From Caldalkalibacillus mannanilyticus JCM 10596 (GTDB taxonomy: Bacteria; Bacillota; Bacilli; Caldalkalibacillales; JCM-10596): a stretch of DNA of 64,000 nucleotides. The notes under the pieces were generated by a model, which worked only from the letters and a program-made list of their open reading frames with translations, was not told the DNA's origin and did no database searches. Location: the NCBI RefSeq assembly GCF_000615945.1, contig NZ_BAMO01000023.1:1-64000 (forward strand). Reading direction: 5' to 3'. The position numbers were made by a program, and so were the translations under genes. Shown here in pieces: positions 37,775-46,546 of the stretch (position 1 is its first letter; every line of letters begins with the position of its first letter).

Positions 37775-38383
37775 TTACGAAGGGAGTTCTTTGGGTTTAA
37801 TTGTTCCGGTTTTTCGATTCAAATGAACTGTTGCATAGTAGATGGAGGTGGCTATTTTGTCAGCCATTTTCATAACGATGGATAGACGAGTATTTTGCAA
37901 GACAAAGTATTCCATAAATCCACCAACATTCACAATACCCGTGATATGAATATCTCCAATCTCCGGCAGTTTTTTCTGCACGCCAGCTCCAGGCTTAAGA
38001 GGTCCCTCAGCCAGAGTAATCATGCCGACACTTTTTAATTCTCCCAAGCAGGCATCAATGGCAATAATGTATGGAAAGCGGTGCTTTTGTTTAATCATTA
38101 GGATCGTTTCTTCAAGATTCATCGCATGAACAGGTTCATCTAGCGTACCGTACACTGTCACATTCTCAGGGTAGAGCTTCTGTAGTTTTGAACCAACAAT
38201 AGGTCCCAATGCATCACCTGTGGATCGGTCTGTTCCTATGCAGACAAAAATGATGTCATAAAAATCTATCTTAGATAATAGAGTGGAGTATAAGTGATAG
38301 GAGAGTCCTTCTACCATCCGGTTGTTTTGATAGGAATCACGAAAAAGGGGAGCAGGAGGAGTCTGTTCTATATTATTAATCAT
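37775..38383 (-). CDS. yyaC: Spore protease YyaC
   Basis: A 202-residue YyaC family protein, related in fold to the germination protease GPR and hydrogenase-maturation proteases. Key blocks are IIFVCIGTDRSTGDALGPIVGSKL (about 50-73) with the conserved Asp, VHAMNLEE, and IAIDACLGE. In B. subtilis yyaC is expressed in sporulation and is located near spo0J, as here. An upstream frame start at 38401 is less likely than the ATG at 38383, which follows AAGGAGG. Confidence 0.93.
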   Translation of the reverse strand: MINNIEQTPPAPLFRDSYQNNRMVEGLSYHLYSTLLSKIDFYDIIFVCIGTDRSTGDALGPIVGSKLQKLYPENVTVYGTLDEPVHAMNLEETILMIKQKHRFPYIIAIDACLGELKSVGMITLAEGPLKPGAGVQKKLPEIGDIHITGIVNVGGFMEYFVLQNTRLSIVMKMADKIATSIYYATVHLNRKTGTIKPKELPS

Positions 38384-38473
38384 AAAAAGCCTCCTTATCA
38401 AGATCTAAATCTTTAACAGTATACGGATAAATATTGGAAAATATACGCCTTAGTCTATAATATTCATGCGTCA

Positions 38474-39534
38474 ATGAAAGGGGGAATGAATTGGGTGCTG
38501 AAAGGGTCACCATTTTTTAATGGGCTGAAGGTCGCTTTTTTGATTATTGGGACAACCATCGGAGCCGGTTTTGCTTCGGGAAGAGAGATATGGGAGTTTT
38601 TTTCTTCTTATGGGGAAGGAAGCAGTTTTTTTATTGTACTGTCCATGCTGCTCTTTTCTGTAAGCTGTTATATTATTTTATCGATTAGTCATCAGCTTCA
38701 AGCGCCTCATTATGTGGCTGTGCTACAGGAGTTGATTGGAAAGAAGGCAAGCATCGTGTATGATCTCCTTATTTTCCTCTATCTATTATCGACGACGGTG
38801 GTCATGTTTGCCGGGAGTGGAGCGACCTTGGAATATTGGTCACTTTCTTATTGGATGGGTGTGAGTATAATGGGGATCTTCGTTATTCTCGTTTTTTTAA
38901 GAGACGTTGAAGGAATCATGTCACTGAATGGCATTCTTATCCCTATTTTGCTTGTGACCTTGGTGGCTGTGTGTGCTCTTTTTTTATGGGGAGGCTATGG
39001 ACAAGGGGGAGAGGGGGACTCGATTCAAAAATATTGCCATCTTCCATCGCTTTTACTGCCCTTAATATCCTACCCTTGATAGCTGTATTGTCTGCTGTCG
39101 GAGCAAGGATGAAGCCGAATGAAATTAAGCTTGCCAGTGTCTTTAGTGCGATTGGATTGTGTTCTATCGCTTTTCTATACAATCAATCTCTTCTATTAAT
39201 TACGCATGAAATTGCTTTATTTGAAGTTCCTTTATTCGCGATTTTAAGATATTTACCTGAAGGATTGCTGCTTGGTGTGACCTTTGTTTTATGGTTAGCC
39301 ATTTATACGACAGCTGTAAGTGGGATCTTTGGACTGGTTTCTCGTTTTAAAGAAAATAGTAATCTCCCTCAGTGGTTGTTGGCAGGCTTGATTATTCTTC
39401 TTATCATTCCCTTAACCAAATTTGGTTTCTCTAATCTTGTTCGAGTTCTCTATCCTTTGTACGGGGTCTTAAATTTATTTATTCTAGCGATGATCTTACT
39501 CTATCCGATGGCTAAGATGAAAAAAATAAGGTAG
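38474..39534 (+). pseudogene. YkvI-like membrane protein (LeuT superfamily), frameshifted
   Basis: A polytopic protein resembling B. subtilis YkvI, an uncharacterised relative of amino-acid/spore-receptor-type transporters. The first part (to 39079) opens with GLKVAFLIIGTTIGAGFASGREIWEFF. The second (in the -1 frame, to 39534) continues with FTALNILPLIAVLSAVGARMKP and five more TM segments. The frame changes near 39004-39018, within GGGGGAGAGGGGG, so a single lost G would explain it. The start is ambiguous: a GTG at 38495 is nine bases after GGGGGA, while the ATGs at 38474 and 38486 have poorer spacing. Confidence 0.8.
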
Positions 39535-39576
39535 AATAGAGGGTATTGTTGGAGAATAATTGTTGGAGGAACCCTG

Positions 39577-39846
39577 ATGAGCAGAGATCCAAGTCAGTAT
39601 TTAATTGCTTTTGACTCAACACAGCAAGCCCTTAGAGCCGAAATGCTGTTAGATTATCTTGATCTAGAGATAGATACGCAACCCACTCCGAAGGAAATTA
39701 CGGCGGGCTGTGCCATATCGATTGCTTTTCAAAAGGACGATTATCCTCTCGTCAGCAAAACCATTGTCGAAGAGCAAGTAGAAATAAGAGGTTTCTTCAA
39801 ATACGAAAAAGGGAACTATCTATTACTATCAGCAGAGAAGGAGTGA
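39577..39846 (+). CDS. DUF3343 (putative Se/S carrier-like) protein
   Basis: An 89-residue DUF3343 protein. The family is described as putative Se/S-carrier-like. Its members begin with a strand-helix YLIAFDSTQQALRAEMLL and have a conserved Cys, here C45 in TAGCAISIAF. The ATG follows GGAGG. It overlaps the MscS gene by four bases. Its role is inferred only from the family. Confidence 0.85.
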   Translation: MSRDPSQYLIAFDSTQQALRAEMLLDYLDLEIDTQPTPKEITAGCAISIAFQKDDYPLVSKTIVEEQVEIRGFFKYEKGNYLLLSAEKE

Positions 39847-40730
39847 AGGAACCCTTGGTACAAGATGGCTATCACTGGATGCAGCATTTGCTTACTACCG
39901 CTTATCAGTTTATTACCGATACAAACCTGTGGGTAACAATCGGAGTGGTCAGTGTCAAGATTATTGCGATTTATATTGTTGCTAGAGTCATTGTTTCAGT
40001 GACCAGAAAAGCAGTAGAAAAAGTATTTCAAGAACGAATGACGGGACCTGTATCACTAACAGAAAAAAGAAGCAAGACACTCACCTCCCTAGTGAATAAT
40101 ATTATTAAAAATGTGGTGTATTTTATCGCTATTCTGCTTATTTTAGGAGAGCTTAATTTTCAGCTTGCTCCTCTTTTAGCGGGTGCAGGCGTTCTGGGGC
40201 TCGCGATTGGCTTTGGAGCACAGAACTTAGTGCGGGATGTGATTACAGGCTTTTTTATCATATATGAAGACCAATTTGCTGTAGGGGATTTTATCGGGAC
40301 CGGAAAATATCAAGGAACCGTGCAAGAGATTGGATTGCGAATCACCAAGATCAAAGAATGGACAGGGCAGGTTCACATGCTTCCTAATGGATCTATTACA
40401 GAAGTGACCAATTTCTCTAAGGAAAACTCCATGATGGTTCTGGATATAGGGATTGCTTATGAGCAGAAAATTAGTCATGCAGAACAGGTCTTAGAAGAAA
40501 TTCTAGCGGAAATCTATGAGCAGGAAGAGAACATGGTAGCTCCTCCGACGATCATTGGCGTTCAGGACTTAGCTGCCTCAGAGGTTATTCTGCGAGTAGC
40601 GGCAGAATGTAAGCCTATGACGCATTGGGCCATTGCTCGAAATCTTAGAAAGAAGATTAAAGATCGGTTTGACGAAAAAGGGATTGAAATTCCATATCCA
40701 CGTTTGGTAACGTATAGAAGAGAAGAGTAA
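39843..40730 (+). CDS. Mechanosensitive ion channel (MscS family, YkuT-like)
   Basis: A 295-residue small-conductance mechanosensitive channel. Three TM helices (about 18-45, 75-95, 100-125) end in the pore helix LAPLLAGAGVLGLAIGFGAQNLVRDVITGFFII, the MscS TM3 signature. The beta domain (VGDFIGTGKYQGTVQEIGLRITKIKEW) and the alpha/beta domain follow. It protects cells against osmotic downshock. The GTG start at 39843 overlaps the preceding stop; a TTG four codons later is an alternative. Confidence 0.93.
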   Translation: MKEPLVQDGYHWMQHLLTTAYQFITDTNLWVTIGVVSVKIIAIYIVARVIVSVTRKAVEKVFQERMTGPVSLTEKRSKTLTSLVNNIIKNVVYFIAILLILGELNFQLAPLLAGAGVLGLAIGFGAQNLVRDVITGFFIIYEDQFAVGDFIGTGKYQGTVQEIGLRITKIKEWTGQVHMLPNGSITEVTNFSKENSMMVLDIGIAYEQKISHAEQVLEEILAEIYEQEENMVAPPTIIGVQDLAASEVILRVAAECKPMTHWAIARNLRKKIKDRFDEKGIEIPYPRLVTYRREE

Positions 40731-40748
40731 GATTGAGGAGGAACTCAA

Positions 40749-40955
40749 TTGGAGCGTAAGCCATTCCAATTACATGATATTGTTGAGATGAAGAAAGCAC
40801 ACCCCTGTGGTACGAACCGCTGGAAGGTGATTCGTCTAGGTATGGACATTCGGATCAAGTGTATGGGGTGTGAGCATAGTGTGCTTATTCCTAGATCTAA
40901 ATTTGAAAAAAAACTGAAAAAAGTATTGGAATCCGCAGATAGTTCGGAATCATAG
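40749..40955 (+). CDS. DUF951 domain protein
   Basis: A 68-residue DUF951 protein (DIVEMKKAHPCGTNRWKVIRLGMDIRIKCMGCEHSVLIPRSKFEKK) with three conserved cysteines. It is found next to ychF or mscS in many Bacillota, and its function is unknown. It starts at TTG after GAGGAGG and is probably co-transcribed with the MscS gene. In relatives ychF usually follows; here 12.5 kb of accessory DNA intervenes. Confidence 0.92.
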   Translation: MERKPFQLHDIVEMKKAHPCGTNRWKVIRLGMDIRIKCMGCEHSVLIPRSKFEKKLKKVLESADSSES

Positions 40956-40967
40956 AGTGTTGTTGGG

Positions 40968-40995
40968 AAAGGGAGAAAAACTCCCTTTTTTTTTT
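40968..40995 (+). terminator. Terminator after DUF951
   Basis: AAAGGGAG and CTCCCTTT pair around AAAAA, followed by a T run of ten. Confidence 0.9.
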
Positions 40996-41077
40996 GCCTC
41001 TTTCAATTGTAAAAATATTCATATTAATTTGAAGTATATGTCATGTTGTGTATCCGCCCTGAATATATAGGTACAGA

Positions 41078-41091
41078 AGAAAGCGCTTTCT
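41078..41091. promoter_or_regulatory. cre-like palindrome upstream of the lipase gene
   Basis: AGAAAGCGCTTTCT is a perfect 14-bp palindrome that fits the CcpA cre core (GAAANCGNTTTC); only the outermost bases depart from the consensus. It lies 22 bases before the frame, so bound CcpA would repress the lipase gene. Confidence 0.6.
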
Positions 41092-41112
41092 TTTAATAAA
41101 AATAAAGGGTGG

Positions 41113-42767
41113 TTGGTTTATTTGTGTAAGAAAGGGATAAGGTTGTTTGTGCTTGTTGTTTTTTTAGTCGTGAGTATCATGCCTATCGTACCGAGTACGC
41201 AGGCGGGAAGTATTTTCCCCATCGTATTTGGTTTGTATGGAGATCCGGGAGCTGTCTATTTAGGTGAAACTCCAGCTGGATGGAACGATGATTTGTCAAA
41301 GCCTGTTGTTGTTTTTGTGCAAGGTCTAAATAATTCAGCGAGCATTTGGTACATCTTCGATAACATGTATCATTTGGCTAAAAACGCTGGGTATCAGACA
41401 GCCTTCGTCGAGCTGCACGATTCTGGGGGATACCCTAAAATAATTGGAATAATGGTGCCATGCTGGCTGGACAGTTACAGAGAATCCATGATCACTTTAA
41501 TGGTCAGAGAAGATTAGTGGTGGTGGGCTATAGCAAGGGTGGAATTGATACCCAAACGGCGCTGGTTCACTATGGAAAGCAGGATTTAGTAAGCAAAGTC
41601 ATTACCATAGGCTCTCCGCACTATGGCAGCCCATTAGCTGATTTAGCCTACAATGATTGGTTATGGTTCTTATCTACATTACTAGGAACTAGGAATGAGG
41701 CAGTATATAGCTTACAGACAGGGTATATGCAAAACTTCAGAGCACAAACAGATTCTCATTGGGCACGCTCTAAAACGCGATATTATACAATTGCAGGTAA
41801 TAGCTGGGGACCCATCTATTACCCAACCTGGTATGGAGGCCTCTATATGGGGGTTGACAGTGATGGGGTGGTTCCCGTGTCAAGTACACGCTTAGGGTAT
41901 GCACCAGAGCTAGGTCTTGGAAGCTGGCATCATTTAAATGTCTTTAATGGGAGAAATACATTTAATGTCTTTCTTTCAAGATTAATGCCTTATCAGACAT
42001 CAAGTGAGGAAAATGAGATGAACGAATTAGAAGAATTACTGCGACACCAAGAAAGCTACATTGAACCAGTCGCATCCGATTGGGTGTCGACGAATGTGCT
42101 TGTCCGAGGTGGGGAAATGAGAGGGGAAGCAGAGGAGAGGTTCCATGTCGAAAACGATGTAGAGAAAATCTCGATCAACTTCTTGAGTGCTCATCCACTA
42201 AAGGAGCTTGAAGTATATGGACCTGATCAGAAAAAAGTTCCTGTTACTTTTTCTATTCAACAGCAGGAAGATAGTATTTTTGCCGGAGCTTATCATCATG
42301 TAGTAGAAATGGAGCAACCCCAACAAGGAGAATGGAGGGTACGCGGATTATCTCATGAAGATTCAGCCTACGGGTTACTTGTGACCTACCATTCAGACTT
42401 TTCAGATCAGATTCAATTAAAGGATATAGGGGATAAAAAGAACTGGCAGCTTTCGATTGAGCTTGAGCAGGTGAGCATGCAGGGAGGAAATCATGAGCCT
42501 AGCTGGTTAGGTGAAGAGATTGAAATCTCTTATTATGTACGCTTTGTTCCCGATAGAGAAGGAGCTTACGAGCAGCAAGGGATTGTGATGCAAGAAGAGG
42601 TAAGAACGGAAAGCAAACCAACAACGCTGTTTACCCTTCCGGCATCGACTGAGGCAGGAATTTATAATATGACACTTGATCTTAAGGGAATGACACCAGA
42701 AGGAGCTATATTTGAGAGGACGATTATTAAATCCATCTATGTAAATGAGCAGGGGCAAGCATTTTAA
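41113..42767 (+). pseudogene. Secreted lipase-like alpha/beta hydrolase, frameshifted
   Basis: A secreted esterase/lipase of about 550 residues. A signal peptide covers about 1-30. The hydrolase fold includes VVVFVQGLNNSASIW, the nucleophile elbow GYSKGG (GxSxG) and DGVVPVSS, where the catalytic Asp probably sits, followed by a His in the SWHHLNVF block. A C-terminal beta-rich region of about 230 residues looks like a pre-peptidase or bacterial-Ig type extension. The first frame stops at 41517 and the rest is in the -1 frame from about 41440. Restoring one A in the AAAA run at 41437 gives PKNNWNNGAML, the expected sequence. The start is TTG (41113 or 41122). Confidence 0.85.
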
Positions 42768-42785
42768 ATTGAATATATTCGTGAA

Positions 42786-42815
42786 TCCCAGGTCTTTTTC
42801 TAGATCTGGGTTCTT
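42786..42815 (+). terminator. Terminator of the lipase gene
   Basis: CCCAGGTCT pairs with AGATCTGGG (one mismatch), followed by TTCTTTATTT. Confidence 0.75.
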
Positions 42816-42853
42816 TATTTGACTTTTTTTCTAGACCTATTGATTTTTAATTT

Positions 42854-42887
42854 TTGGAGGAGTATAAATCTTTTTCATTACCAACAT
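42854..42887. repeat. Short direct repeat, copy 1, upstream of the alpha/beta hydrolase gene
   Basis: GAGGAGTATAAATC, then TTTCATTAC and an ACAT-like end, match 43721-43752 on the far side of the hydrolase gene with a few substitutions and one indel. Confidence 0.5.
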
Positions 42888-42924
42888 TGTATAATTAAGA
42901 AGAATATAGAGATGGGGTGAGAAA

Positions 42925-43698
42925 ATGAGTTTACATTATATAGAACATGGCAACAAAAATGCTCCATTGTTGGTGTTTATTCATGGGGGAGGGGTTAGTA
43001 GTTGGATGTGGGATAAACAAGTTGAATATTTCTCTAGCTACCACTGTTTAGTTCCAGACTTACCTGATCACGGGAAAAGTAGAAGCCACTTTTTTTCTAT
43101 AGATCAGAGTGCACAAAGCATTATAGAATTGATAGAGGAAAAAGCGAACGGAAAGCAGATTCATGTAGTTGGTTTTTCGCTAGGAGCACAAATTCTAATT
43201 GCCATCCTAAGTAAGAAACCAACTTTAATAGATAGCGCTATTATTAATAGTGCCTTAGTTAGACCCATCCCCTTTGCCAACATTCTTATTAAATCATTAA
43301 TGATAACCTATCCGCTGATCCAAAATAGAACATTTTCAAAACTCCAGGCAAGATCAATGTACATAGACCAAAAGTACTTTGAAACATATTATCAAGAAAG
43401 TTGTAGACTAACTAAAGATGATTTCGAGAGAATAATGAAGGAAAATATGTCATTCACCATTCCCGAAACCTTCAAGAAGGCAAAGAGCAAAATATTAGTC
43501 ACAGTAGGGGAAAAAGAAAAAAGAATAATGAAAAAATCTCTTGTCGATATAACAAACAGTAACTCAAATTGCAAGGGAGTCGTTATCCCTAAAGTAGGTC
43601 ATGGATTTTCTCTAGCAAACCCCAAATTGTTTAATAAGTTTATTGAGGGTTGGTTCAAACAGGGAACACTGCTAGATGATTTAAGGAAAGGTAATTAG
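42925..43698 (+). CDS. Alpha/beta hydrolase
   Basis: A 257-residue cytosolic alpha/beta hydrolase. The oxyanion region reads FIHGGGVSSWMWDKQ (about 18-32). The acid block is PDLPDHGKSRSH. The nucleophile elbow is GFSLGA with Ser near 90, and the C-terminal catalytic His is in VGHGFSLANP. It resembles MhpC/RsbQ-type esterases, but no substrate can be assigned. The ATG follows GGGGTGAG. A short direct repeat lies on each side, suggesting that the gene was inserted upstream of ktrA. Confidence 0.9.
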   Translation: MSLHYIEHGNKNAPLLVFIHGGGVSSWMWDKQVEYFSSYHCLVPDLPDHGKSRSHFFSIDQSAQSIIELIEEKANGKQIHVVGFSLGAQILIAILSKKPTLIDSAIINSALVRPIPFANILIKSLMITYPLIQNRTFSKLQARSMYIDQKYFETYYQESCRLTKDDFERIMKENMSFTIPETFKKAKSKILVTVGEKEKRIMKKSLVDITNSNSNCKGVVIPKVGHGFSLANPKLFNKFIEGWFKQGTLLDDLRKGN

Positions 43699-43720
43699 AA
43701 AAGTTATTGTTTTATCTTGA

Positions 43721-43752
43721 TTAGAGGAGTATAATCAATTTCATTACTACAT
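43721..43752. repeat. Short direct repeat, copy 2, at the head of the riboswitch region
   Basis: GAGGAGTATAATC, then TTTCATTAC and ACAT, imperfectly repeating 42854-42887. Confidence 0.5.
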
Positions 43753-43754
43753 AC

Positions 43755-43887
43755 TTTATTCATCTAACCGCTTAATCCCTAAAGGGAACGGGGGAACCAA
43801 TTTATTGGGGTGAGCCTCATTATTTGAGGGGGAGACTCTTTTCTTCCTAATCCGTCAGCTAACTCCGTCAGCGTAAAAGGAGAGGTG
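43755..43887 (+). ncRNA. c-di-AMP riboswitch (ydaO-yuaA motif)
   Basis: The conserved blocks of the ydaO-yuaA (c-di-AMP sensing) aptamer appear in order. They are ACCGCTTAATCC (43767-43778), a CTAAAG stem, CGGGGGAACC (43789-43798), TTGGGGTGAGCC (43805-43816), a GAGGG/CTCTT arm, and TCCGTCAGCTAACTCCGTCAGCG (43851-43873). The downstream gene is ktrA, for which yuaA is the B. subtilis name. High c-di-AMP favours termination, so the potassium transporter subunit is turned off. Confidence 0.95.
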
Positions 43888-43901
43888 ATTCTTGTTTTTA
43901 A

Positions 43902-43926
43902 AGCACAGAATCTCTTCTGTGTTTTT
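43902..43926 (+). terminator. Riboswitch terminator 1
   Basis: CACAGAA and TTCTGTG pair perfectly around TCTC, followed by five T. This is the expression-platform terminator next to the aptamer. Confidence 0.85.
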
Positions 43927-44004
43927 GTTATGCAAAAAATAAGAAAAAGTTATTTAAGGGTATTATAAAAAAAGAATATTTCCAGAGTGATTCTTTGTTT
44001 GGAA

Positions 44005-44028
44005 ACACAGAATCCTCTACTGTGTTTT
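44005..44028 (+). terminator. Second terminator hairpin before ktrA (near-copy of terminator 1)
   Basis: ACACAG and CTGTGT pair around a nine-base loop, followed by a T run. The surrounding bases (GATTCTTTGTTT before, ATTGTGCAAAA after) repeat those around terminator 1 (GATTCTTGTTTT, GTTATGCAAAA). Confidence 0.75.
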
Positions 44029-44066
44029 TATTGTGCAAAAGAGAAAGGCAGAGGAGAGAGAACATA

Positions 44067-44723
44067 ATGAAAAAACAATTTGCCGTCATTGGGCTAGGAC
44101 GCTTTGGAGGAAGCATCTGTAAAACATTAAGTGAAATGGGACATGAGGTCTTAGCGATTGATAGTGATGAAAATAGGGTCAGTCAGTATGCCAATCTCGT
44201 GACACAAGCCGTTCAACTAGACTCCACCGATGAAATTGCCTTGCGTGAAATAGGTTTAAGAAACTTTGATCATGTCATTGTGGCGATTGGAGATAATATT
44301 CAAGCCAGTATCTTAACAACGTTAATATTAAAGGATCTAGACGTACCCTATATCACTGTAAAAGCCCAAAACGATTACCATGAGAAGGTATTAACCAAGA
44401 TTGGGGCAACAAGAGTGATTCATCCAGAAAGAGATATGGGTATGAGGATTGCTCATCACCTTATTTCTGAGAATGTGTTAGACTTTATCGAGCTGTCACC
44501 CGATTATAGCTTAGTTGAAATAAAAGCAAGTCAGAATATGATCGGCAAGACCCTCTTAACACTTAATATAAGGGCTAAATTTGGGTGTAATATTATGGCG
44601 ATTAAGTCAGAGGGAGAAGATATTAATATTTCGCCTATGGCACAGGATGAAATTAAAGAAGGAGATATCTTGGTTGTCATAGGAAGTAATAAAGACATTA
44701 ATGATTTTGAGGAAAGTCTGTGA
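44067..44723 (+). CDS. ktrA: Potassium uptake regulatory subunit KtrA (TrkA/RCK family)
   Basis: A 218-residue cytosolic gating subunit of Ktr potassium channels. The RCK_N Rossmann fold has FAVIGLGRFGGSICKTLSEMGHEVLAIDSD (about 4-33), and the RCK_C domain begins near 135 (LVEIKASQNMIGKTL). KtrA binds ATP/ADP in RCK_N and c-di-AMP in RCK_C in related organisms. An upstream in-frame start exists within the terminator region, but the ATG at 44067 follows GAGGAGAG. No ktrB gene is adjacent. Preceded by a c-di-AMP riboswitch, it would be under both RNA and protein level c-di-AMP control. Confidence 0.95.
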   Translation: MKKQFAVIGLGRFGGSICKTLSEMGHEVLAIDSDENRVSQYANLVTQAVQLDSTDEIALREIGLRNFDHVIVAIGDNIQASILTTLILKDLDVPYITVKAQNDYHEKVLTKIGATRVIHPERDMGMRIAHHLISENVLDFIELSPDYSLVEIKASQNMIGKTLLTLNIRAKFGCNIMAIKSEGEDINISPMAQDEIKEGDILVVIGSNKDINDFEESL

Positions 44724-44740
44724 GAATAGGGCTATAGACA

Positions 44741-44772
44741 TTGGAAGCATACTGGTAGCTTCTCAGTTTTTT
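44741..44772 (+). terminator. Terminator of ktrA
   Basis: GAAGC and GCTTC pair around ATACTGGTA, followed by TCAG and six T. Confidence 0.65.
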
Positions 44773-44796
44773 ATTTAATGGACCATGCTGCAACTA

Positions 44797-44839
44797 AGCT
44801 ACATGTAGATCAATTCAATTGATTTACATGTAGCTTTTT
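44797..44839. terminator. Large hairpin terminator downstream of ktrA
   Basis: AGCTACATGTA and TACATGTAGCT pair outside, with ATCAATT/AATTGAT inside, followed by five T. It is a second stop signal, or belongs to a lost minus-strand gene. Confidence 0.8.
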
Positions 44840-44967
44840 ATTGCACAACAATAGGGAAAACAACGGTTTGAAGGATATTTGGAGCCCCGAAGCATTTCAA
44901 TGGAGATATCAGCTTAAACATTATATAATATGTTGAAATAAGTAAAATGATGGAAGGGAGTTGTTTT

Positions 44968-45051
44968 TTGAAACAGGGAAGAAACGAGAAGCCCCAGCTT
45001 TATGGGATAGTCCTAATTCCATGTCCACCCTATAATGAGGTTCAAGGATAA
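44968..45051 (+). CDS. Candidate 27-residue small ORF
   Basis: GGAAGGGAG at about 44952-44960 is followed after seven bases by a TTG, opening 27 codons (start MKQGRNEKPQLYG, end YNEVQG) that close at TAA 45049. The ribosome-site spacing is ideal, but there is no homology support. It lies 37 bases ahead of the MFS gene and could be a leader, a remnant or chance. The rest of 44840-45088 contains no other feature that I can support. Confidence 0.3.
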   Translation: MKQGRNEKPQLYGIVLIPCPPYNEVQG

Positions 45052-45088
45052 ACAATATAATAGAGAATCTTTGGAGAGGTGATAAAGA

Positions 45089-46428
45089 GTGAAAACGAAG
45101 GGAACAGAAGATTCGCCAAAAGAGGCAGGTCAGGTAAATAAATATCAAGAGTATATTGATTCCTCAGAAAAGCAACAGCAGTTATATCGACGAACATTAA
45201 TCATTGTTGTGATTTCTCAAATTTTTGGCGGTGCGGGACTTGCGGCTGGTATCACAGTGGGAGCTCTTCTGGCACAAGATATGTTAGGTACGGATAGCTT
45301 TGCTGGAATTCCGGCAGCTTTGTTTACGCTGGGTTCTGCTGGAGCTGCCTTTCTTGTAGGGCGACTTTCTCAACGTTTTGGACGTCGATTCGGTCTTGCT
45401 TTGGGATTCTTAGCTGGGGGAATTGGAGCGATTGGTGTTGTCATAGCAGCGCTCATTAATAGTATCTTTTTTCTTCTTTTTTCTCTTTTCATCTATGGAG
45501 CAGGAACAGCGACCAATTTACAAGCACGTTATGCAGGGACAGACTTAGCAAAATCAACCAGCGTGCTACAGCCATTAGTATCGCTATGGTTTCGACCACC
45601 TTTGGAGCGGTAGCAGGGCCTAACTTAGTTGATGTGATGGGGAGATTTGCACTATCAATTGGTGTTCCAGCTCTTGCTGGTCCATTTATTTTAGCAGCTA
45701 CGGCTTTCATCCTTGCTGGAGTTGTGCTTCTCGTCTTTCTACGCCCAGATCCTTTCATCGTGGCAAAAGCCATTTCGGATGTGCAGAAAAGGGAGGAAAT
45801 AGCCCCTCCTACAAGAAGCTTTAAAGAGTTAATTCTAAAAGAACGAGGCATCATCGTTGGAGCGACAATGATGGTTCTGACCCAAATTGTCATGATTGCT
45901 ATTATGACCATGACCCCTGTACATATGGGACATCATGGACATGGATTGAGGGAGATAGGAATTGTCATTGGGATTCATGTCGGTGCTATGTATCTGCCTT
46001 CTCTTGTGACGGGTATTCTCGTGGATAAGGTAGGACGTACTGTGATGGCGATAGCCTCAGGTATTACTTTATTGCTATCGGGTATTCTCGCTGCTGTTTC
46101 TCCTCCTGGATCTATGCTAGGAATGATCACAGCCCTTGCTCTCTTGGGGCTTGGTTGGAATTTTGGGTTAATAAGTGGTACAGCACTTATTGTGGATGCC
46201 ACAGATCCTGCCAATCGGGCAAAAACACAAGGAACTGTAGATGTCCTCATTGCGCTAGCAGGGGCATCAGGTGGAGCGTTATCTGGAATGGTGGTTGCTC
46301 ACTCTAGTTTTGCAACCCTCTCGCTTGCTGGAGGTATTCTTTCTCTATTATTAATTCCTGTTGTTATTTGGTCACTTAGAAGTGACTCAAGTCATCAGAT
46401 TGTAGAGGAGAAGGTTGTGGCGAAATAG
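45089..46428 (+). pseudogene. MFS transporter, frameshifted
   Basis: A major facilitator superfamily permease of about 445 residues. The first frame (to 45613) holds TM1-TM5 with the loop-2 motif GRLSQRFGRRFGLALG. The second (to 46428, in the -1 frame) continues SIAMVSTTFGAVAGPNLVDVMG to the C-terminus. The frame changes near 45570, where CAGCC instead of CAGGCC would explain loss of one G. It starts at GTG after GGAGAGGTG. The family is that of 12-14 TM drug/metabolite exporters, but the substrate is unknown. A bidirectional terminator separates it from the next gene. Confidence 0.85.
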
Positions 46429-46500
46429 GTCTCACTCCTTTTCATCATTTCATCTCCACTTTCAATACTACTAGAAAGGTAAATCTATCGTTTGATCGCT

Positions 46501-46538
46501 AAAAAATTCACCGTTCATTGTGAACGGTGAATTTTTTT
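46501..46538. terminator. Bidirectional terminator between the MFS gene and secreted protein A
   Basis: AAAAAATTCACCGTTCA pairs with TGAACGGTGAATTTTTTT around a short loop: a perfect symmetric stem between convergent genes. Confidence 0.92.
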
Positions 46539-46546
46539 AGATTTAT

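Noticed and set aside
41078-41091. Operator of a dedicated regulator for the lipase
   Set aside because: No regulator gene is adjacent, and the palindrome fits the general catabolite-response element.
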